This document shows positions 58,507 through 64,000 of a stretch of DNA of 64,000 nt, piece after piece; the stretch's first letter is position 1; each line of letters begins with the position of its first letter. The stretch is from Isoperla grammatica. Lineage: Eukaryota > Arthropoda > Insecta > Plecoptera > Perlodidae. Made by a program: the position numbers and the translations under genes. The notes under the pieces are model-generated. The model worked only from the letters and a program-made list of their open reading frames with translations, ran no database searches and was not told where the DNA came from. The stretch covers positions 1,803,950-1,867,949 of the forward strand of contig OX246744.1 of NCBI GenBank assembly GCA_945910005.1. Direction: 5' to 3'.

Positions 58507-59192
58507 AGACCTGTTTCAGAATTGATCTAGAACCCGTAGATAGGAAGATAATCACTGCCCTCTAGATCTTCAATGGCAACAATGCACAACAGTGAGAAAT
58601 GCACCTGAACATAACATTTGAAAACTAGTTGTTATTGTTGTCATTGATCTCTCAAGGACCCTTAGATTGAAGTAACCAGTGTTGAATTCAGAGTTTTGTC
58701 CCCGGGGGGGCTATTTCAAATCCCGGGGGTGTAGACATCGAATGAGCGGGGGGGGGGGGGGGGGAATTTTCAAAACCACTGCTGCTTCCACATCACTTTA
58801 ACTACTAATAAACTGTCCACGTGTTCTCTGATACACAAACACTACTTAAAACACTATGTAAACAAAAATATATGTTCAACAAACCACTTGATGCCCAGTA
58901 GAATTTGAGGCGAAGTTTAGATAATCCTGGCCCTTCTCTGCTTTTTTATGCTTGTTACAGCTCTCTTGTCACATACTTTTGTGACACACAGAAAAATGTA
59001 TTTACTTATTAAACCTTCAAAGCAATTTTTCCGTGCCATTTCAAAATTAAGTAATATATAGAGCTTGAAGCCAATTCATTCCCGAGGGGGGCGAATGACA
59101 ATTCCCGAGGGGGCTTCGCCCCCCGGGATCATAGCTGAATTCAACACTGGAAGTAACCACGGACCTCTGGAGCAATTCTGAAAATCATCTAT
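58507..59192. mobile_element. MITE B copy split by a hAT-like insertion
   Basis: The termini 'tttcagaattgatctaga' (left) and 'ggagcaattctgaaaatc' (right) are inverted repeats of the family. The element is interrupted at 58677-59149. Removing the insertion and one copy of its target duplication restores the family sequence 'gaagtaaccacggacctc', matching 'gaagtaatcacgatctcc' of the 57541 copy. This gives direct evidence of nesting. Confidence 0.85.
58677..59149. mobile_element. 473-bp hAT-like MITE with perfect 8-bp target duplication
   Basis: Begins CAGTGTTGAATTCA and ends TGAATTCAACACTG, an inverted repeat of at least 14 bp. Both sides carry the identical octamer GAAGTAAC (58669-58676 and 59150-59157). 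A CAGTG-type terminus with an 8-bp duplication is the hAT signature. Inside are G/C-rich inverted blocks near both ends ('cccggggggg', 'gggcttcgccccccggg') and a G run at about 58750-58764. No transposase is encoded. Confidence 0.92.
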
Positions 59193-60240
59193 TACTACCG
59201 GACAGAACGTTTTGTCAATACCTTAAACGACCAGGCATGAAGCAAACATGTCGAATACAAAAGTAGACGGAGTGTTTTGTTTAAGACAAGCGCCAATCAA
59301 AGCAAGCTATGACCTGTGACGTCACGTGTCGTGGATCCCCTCGTTGAACGAAGACAAAGATGGCGGCCGTAGTATGACGTCACGTGTCCCCAAGGTCGCG
59401 TCACGCATGTGCGTACACAACACCGCGTACCGGAAGTGGTTGGGTGGTTGACCCTGCGGCCGTGAGAACCCGCGTGAATCATGCATCGGTACGAGCAGCG
59501 CACCTGCCTTATCGGCAACCACGCTATTTATAGCTGGAGGACGATAACACCGAAATATGTACGAATAATTTTATTTTACATAGTAGGCACGAATTGATCG
59601 GTTTTGAGCCAGAAAATGCCAATATTGAATCACCGAAATTCGTTTAAATTGGCGAATAACAGCCAAATTCATATTGCTTTTGTTTGTAGCGTCGAAATGC
59701 ACAAAAATTGAGTATAGTTACATGAAATTTAATAATATTGTTTCATATCATTTTGTTATTTCTCTAATATAGGGTGCTCCGGGGCTAAAACGGGACAATT
59801 TTCAACACCTTGCCTTTAATAAGTTCATTTTAGCATAATCTATCACTATCAAGTGATTCTTTTGTTTTACTTGGATTCATTTTACCAAATCAACCAGTGA
59901 TACCTCAAAAAAGTTATTCGTTTGGGAATAAAGCAGAAACATTTTAAATCTAGTTACTAGTGTGTAGGCTATGAGAATGAATTTTGGTTGTCACTTTTTT
60001 TTTAAATTATGACTCAATCTCAATCAAAACACAAATTGTAATTGATTTTCACATCACACCCGCGCGAAATATGTATAAACAGGAACTAGTTTCGTATGCA
60101 GGGTTACCCAACAGCTATTCTAACAGTAAGATGCAACATGGACGGCTGTGCATGGGTACAAGACAAACATTTCAACGGTTTCTATGGAACCGGTAGTTAT
60201 TATGTCAATACTCAGTGGTTTCGCTTTTGTTTGCGCTGCG
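59193..60240 (+). other. large intron, anonymous segment
   Basis: No gene seen. A moderately G/C-rich patch at 59320-59520 has open frames of 66-73 codons on the minus strand with no recognised domain. Confidence 0.6.
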
Positions 60241-60242
60241 CA

Positions 60243-60390
<148 letters not shown>

Positions 60391-60592
60391 ATTTGTTAGT
60401 GAATCCAGAGTCCGTAAAGCGCAGCGCAGAAACATGGTCGGCTTACGCTCATTACTGAAGCTAAAATATGGAAACAATGCGATACTAGATTTAAATATAT
60501 CAAAGTAACAAGCGCAACGCTGTCTTGACGTGCACGATATAGTAGTTGGCTGCTAACCCGACCTGGCCAGTGTTGACTGTTGTAACAAGTTT

Positions 60593-61100
60593 CAGAGAGC
60601 CGTAATTACTTCCATCGAAGGGTCATCGATTTATCAAGGACAACAATGCTCAAGAATAACAACTAGTTTTCAAATGGTATGTTAAGGGGCTTTATTAACT
60701 GTTGTGCATTGTTGTCATTGAAGATCTAGAGGACCGTGATTAGTTTTATCTAAGGGTCCTGGATGGATCAATGACAACAATGCTCAACAATACCAACTAG
60801 TTTTCAAATTATAAAAAACACTCTAGTTAACTGGAAAATATGTAATAAAAAACACTGTAAGAGAGGACGCACACAGTTAAAATTTGTTCGATGTTGTTCA
60901 ACATCACGTCACACAATATTTGACAGTCGTGCCTGATGATGACAGCAGAGCAGCTGTCGAAATATTGCGTGACGTGATTTTGAAGTCTAACAGTGTTTTT
61001 TTATTAGTTTTCAAATGTTATGTTATAAGGTGCATTTTTCACTGTTGTGCATTGTTGTCATTGAAGATCTAGAAAGCTGTGATTAGTTTTCTCTGCTAGG
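60593..61100. mobile_element. cluster of MITE B copies, one interrupted
   Basis: A MITE B copy runs from about 60593 to 60740. A second starts near 60740 ('ctagaggaccgtgattag') and continues past the insertion at 60810-61004 to 'cattgaagatctagaaagc' near 61070. Shared blocks include 'gacaacaatgctcaa' and 'aactagttttcaaat'. Confidence 0.8.
60810..61004 (+). mobile_element. 195-bp insertion with 12-bp target duplication and hammerhead-like motif
   Basis: It interrupts a MITE B copy and is flanked by the identical 12-mer TAGTTTTCAAAT (60798-60809 and 61005-61016). Its ends are roughly inverted (ATAAAAAACACT and AGTGTTTTTTTAT). The interior carries CTGATGA (60933-60939), a 6-bp stem GACAGC/GCTGTC around a short loop, then GAAA (60959-60962), enclosed by an 18-bp pairing of 60903-60920 with 60961-60978 (one mismatch). 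This is the plan of a hammerhead ribozyme with stem III open. One extra U before stem II and a poorly paired stem I weaken the case. Hammerheads occur in Penelope-like retroelements and retrozymes. The short open frame at 60884-61072 is read as chance. Confidence 0.6.
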
Positions 61101-63056
61101 GACCGTTTTGATACGACGAATTATACTCGTATCAGCATTATTATCGGGCATAGACAAAATTTATTGTTATATTCAACCGAAAGTATACCCATTAAGATGA
61201 GTTTTCTTAGCAGTCGTTTTCTCTTAATTTAACATTATTTTAAATTAAGTTTTTTGTTTCAAGCAATAACAATAACCGCGTAAAAAAGGTGGAACCTTTT
61301 TTTCCCCACCTTATGAAACGGTTATACCAGGAACATCTCGTTAGTATAGTTGACGAAGGCGGTAAAAGCCTCCGAAATCGATTATTATTACAATCATTGT
61401 TCACAAACAGTCGGCAGTCGGAATGCAAACACAAGCTTGTGAGATGAGGCGCAATATAAGCTAATTTGCTGATTAGCTTATCAGCACAGCTGGCCGCCCA
61501 GTACTGATAAGGCTTATCAGATACTGAGAAGAGCTTCATGGGTGTCCAACGTCGTTGCTAGACATTATGCCGACGACTTTCTTTAACTGTTTTACTAGGG
61601 CCGCTACCATTGGCTGGATCTATGAAAGATCGCCTCTCATTGGCTCGGCGAAGAGTTTCAAGATTATTACAATGTCGTAATACTATTCATTGTTTTCATC
61701 ATGGCAACCACCAACCAAAACCTTTAAGTCTATCAAATAGCTTGTTTTTTTACCAATAACTTTCTGTGTTTTGTTGCTATACTATATCATACTATACTAT
61801 ACTAAGAATACGTCCGCATGGAAATGTCGCTCCGCGATTGGAGGTTGGGCGAGGCAGAGTTGAGAAGTGGTTGAGTCCGGTCTATGCATTCGACCCGAAG
61901 TGTCTCATTAAAAAATATTAAACATTAACATGGGATTATTAATTTAAATTATTTATTATATATGTATCACATAAAGAAACCTTTTTTTTCACCCGGAATT
62001 ACGCACACAAATATAAAACTGTACCAAAGTCACTTAAAAAGAAAAAACAGTGTTTTTTTTCGGAGTACCCTTCCTACTCCTTCCTCATCGTCCTTATCTC
62101 AGCAGCCACAACTCTATCGTCAAGGATGTTAATCTCCAATCAGATGAAGCCTTGGATAACAACAATCTGAGCCCCCCCCCCCCCCCCCAGCTTCCTTTGT
62201 GTAGTCACGTTAATTGGTCAGCATTGTATTATAATTCCAGCAGGGCAGGTAATGAGCCCAACTAAAGAATGTAACGTGATAAATTATTGTCTATACACGT
62301 TTAATTGCCTCTGTTTTAAGGAGAGTTAATTTCCTGAGTCGATCTGGGAAATAAAGTCTGACAGGACTTGGTCGTCATTAGCGTCTGTGTACTGCGTTAC
62401 CGCTGCTGTACGAAGCAATACCACAGTCTGCAGACATCTGACGGAAGATATAATGGGCACAGTTACTAACAATGTCTAGTGAAAATAATTTTTGAACAAA
62501 GTCAATCATGCCTGTATGCTTGTTAATCTTAAACAAATATACTCCCCCCCCCCCCCCCCCCTTTAATATGATATGCATCCTCTCGTAATAACAACCCAGT
62601 GTAGTAAGTAGTTATACTTTACTAAATAAAGTCTTTGCCTTATTGAAGGTTGCCAATATAACACAGGTTAACAAAAACATTGAGAAATAGTATAAAGAAA
62701 TTATGGAATAGTAACATTTTGGTATTAAACTTATACAAATGATTCCAAAAGATCGAAATAGAACCATTCAAAGCAAGAAGGACTACATTGGCCCTAAACA
62801 AAAGAAGCATCAAGTATAGTATAGTATAGTACAGTATAGTTTGTACCAATATTTGTATTCTGACAAATCATACGGTGAGAATAAATAAAATAAAATAAAT
62901 TTAATTTAAAAAAACTTCACAAAGTTATCAGATATAATAACTTAGTTCGTCTTGCTCCAATAGGGAGTCCTAAGAGTTAATTAAAGAGAGCGATTAAAAT
63001 CATGAAACACTAATATTTTTAATGTTGTAAACTTGTTATGTGTGCCAACCCCTCAT
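61101..63056 (+). other. large intron, anonymous segment before the third kinase exon
   Basis: AT-rich. Includes 'tatactatac' type short repeats at about 61773-61803 and 62817-62840, and C runs at 62171-62188 and 62544-62561. No gene recognised. Confidence 0.6.
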
Positions 63057-63079
63057 ACCCCCCCCCCCCCCCCCCCCCA
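63057..63079 (+). repeat. poly-C run 34 bp upstream of a kinase exon
   Basis: About 21-22 consecutive C ending in 'ag', within the polypyrimidine region upstream of the acceptor used by the third exon. It creates a second potential acceptor ('cccag' at 63076-63080). The reading frame after that alternative site is open but would add codons not seen in the kinase family. Confidence 0.9.
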
Positions 63080-63112
63080 GTACACGTGCTGAATGTCTCC
63101 CTCCTGTTACAG

Positions 63113-63239
63113 CCCCAGAACCTGGTGCTGACCGGAGAGTTCCCCCACTGCGACGTGAAGCTGTGCGACCTGGGCATCTCCCGCTACATCAGCGAGGGCG
63201 CCGACATCCGGGACATCCTCGGCACGCCCGACTATGTTG
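63113..63239 (+). CDS. DRAK: DRAK/STK17-like kinase, internal exon (Mg-binding loop to activation segment)
   Basis: Third visible exon. The acceptor 'cctgttacag' is phase 0, so HLDLK at the end of the previous exon joins PQN here, giving the full catalytic loop HLDLKPQN. The 42 codons include KLCDLGISRYI and end GTPDYV, one base before the 'gtaagt' donor. The remaining two bases of the alanine codon of the expected APE motif should be in the next exon, beyond the window. Asn3 and Asp19 are the metal-binding residues. Asp-Leu-Gly stands where most kinases have Asp-Phe-Gly. Third codon positions are almost all G or C, very different from the surrounding intron. The KLCD.GISR and GTPDYV wording resembles arthropod DRAK, from family knowledge rather than a search. 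Confidence 0.94.
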
Positions 63240-63700
63240 GTAAGTCGGACGACATCGTCGTATTGGGTTCTTCTCTGCCACAAGTCTGATCATTTCTATA
63301 TCCGTTTGATTGTTGTTTAATAAGATCGATCACAAGAAAAAAGAATGATGACATGCCTTAGAAGTTGTCAGAATATGGAACTGATAGACTATACTGTCTT
63401 CTTAGCCAGGCCTGACACAACCACCTCCTCAACCTCTCCCTCGATCACTTCCTCCGTTACCAGAGGGCTGTTTAGTATTTCCCTCCATCTCTCACGGTTT
63501 TTCCATAGTCTGCTTTCTGCTTGACTTGGTTCCATGATCTTTACACTGTCTTTGATCTAATTCATCCACTCTCCTCGTCTCTCGGTGTGTCCACTTTCTT
63601 CTTATCCTTCTTCTTGTTCAAACTCTTTGCTTGGTATTCTAGCCAGATCCATCCTTTTCATATGTCCAAACCAACAACGACGTCTCTCACCAATCTCACT
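63240..63700 (+). other. start of the next intron, anonymous
   Basis: Follows the 'gtaagt' donor. Nothing recognised until the SINE-like repeat. Confidence 0.7.
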
Positions 63701-63960
63701 CAATAAATAAATAAATTCAAAGTTCTGAATCGGCCTTGTTCATTCTGGCATCTGTCCGCAGGTGTTCGCACTGTCAAATCACTGATTCATATGTTTCGTT
63801 TATGAAATATCGATCTTTGATTGGTTATCGCTCACTCGTCGACGGTGTTCGGAGCCCACAGGGTTGGTTTAGTCACTTTAGATTAAAGTCCCTCACTAAA
63901 AATCAGTTTCGTTACTGAAAGGGGTAGACTCTAAATGTGATTTTTTATTTTTTTTATTTA
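63700..63960 (+). repeat. SINE-like repeat D, plus orientation
   Basis: Shares long blocks with 8885-9185, 21785-21885, 26505-26660, 46668-46960 and 49565-49725: 'gttcgcactgtcaaatcac', 'gattggttatcgctcactc', 'cacagggttggtttagtca', ending 'gggtagactctaaatgtga' followed by an A/T-rich tail. The polarised A/T-rich 3' tail suggests a retroposon. Confidence 0.85.
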
Positions 63961-64000
63961 ATAATAAGTAATGTAGGCTTGTATAATCGTGACACGACCC

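Overview
The window is animal nuclear DNA, mostly non-coding and very rich in repeats. Coding sequence is interrupted by GT-AG introns. The background is AT-rich and full of microsatellites, homopolymer C or G runs, minisatellites, short inverted-repeat transposons (MITEs) and tRNA-derived SINE-like repeats. The only protein gene I can support is on the plus strand near the right end: three consecutive internal exons of a DRAK/STK17-type death-associated protein kinase (exons at 50120-50332, 51850-51988 and 63113-63239). The kinase peptide, read as KLCD-LGISR and GTPDYV, looks most like arthropod DRAK to me. Together with the extreme microsatellite load this suggests an arthropod, perhaps a decapod crustacean. 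That assignment is inference and was not tested by any search.

Layout: 0.6-2.0 kb is an 82-bp satellite bounded by inverted repeats. 3-10 kb holds MITEs, a hAT-like element with a perfect 8-bp target duplication, a TA-flanked MITE and SINE-like repeats. 10-18 kb is mostly anonymous AT-rich DNA with a 71-bp tandem array and a hAT-like MITE. 18.1-18.9 kb is a second tandem array bounded by inverted repeats. 19-29 kb is anonymous DNA with minisatellites. 29.4-36.7 kb holds two inverted copies of a foldback element and a TAA-flanked element carrying a long (AAT)n tract. 38.5-39.3 kb is a 143-bp satellite and 41.3-41.8 kb a 20-bp minisatellite with trimeric higher-order structure. 42-50 kb is SINE-like repeats, a nested MITE and long simple repeats. 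From 50.1 kb onward lies the DRAK-like gene: the 1.5-kb intron contains a 46-bp minisatellite, and the 11.1-kb intron contains several mobile elements, including one nested hAT-like insertion and a 195-bp insertion with a hammerhead-ribozyme-like motif.

The first kinase exons (N-terminus and first half of the glycine loop) and the exons after the activation segment were not found; the latter should lie past the right edge. Apart from the three kinase exons, open frames of 60-190 codons are explained by tandem repeats, by mobile elements or by chance, with one weak exception at 24377-24748. No complete transposase or reverse transcriptase was recognised.
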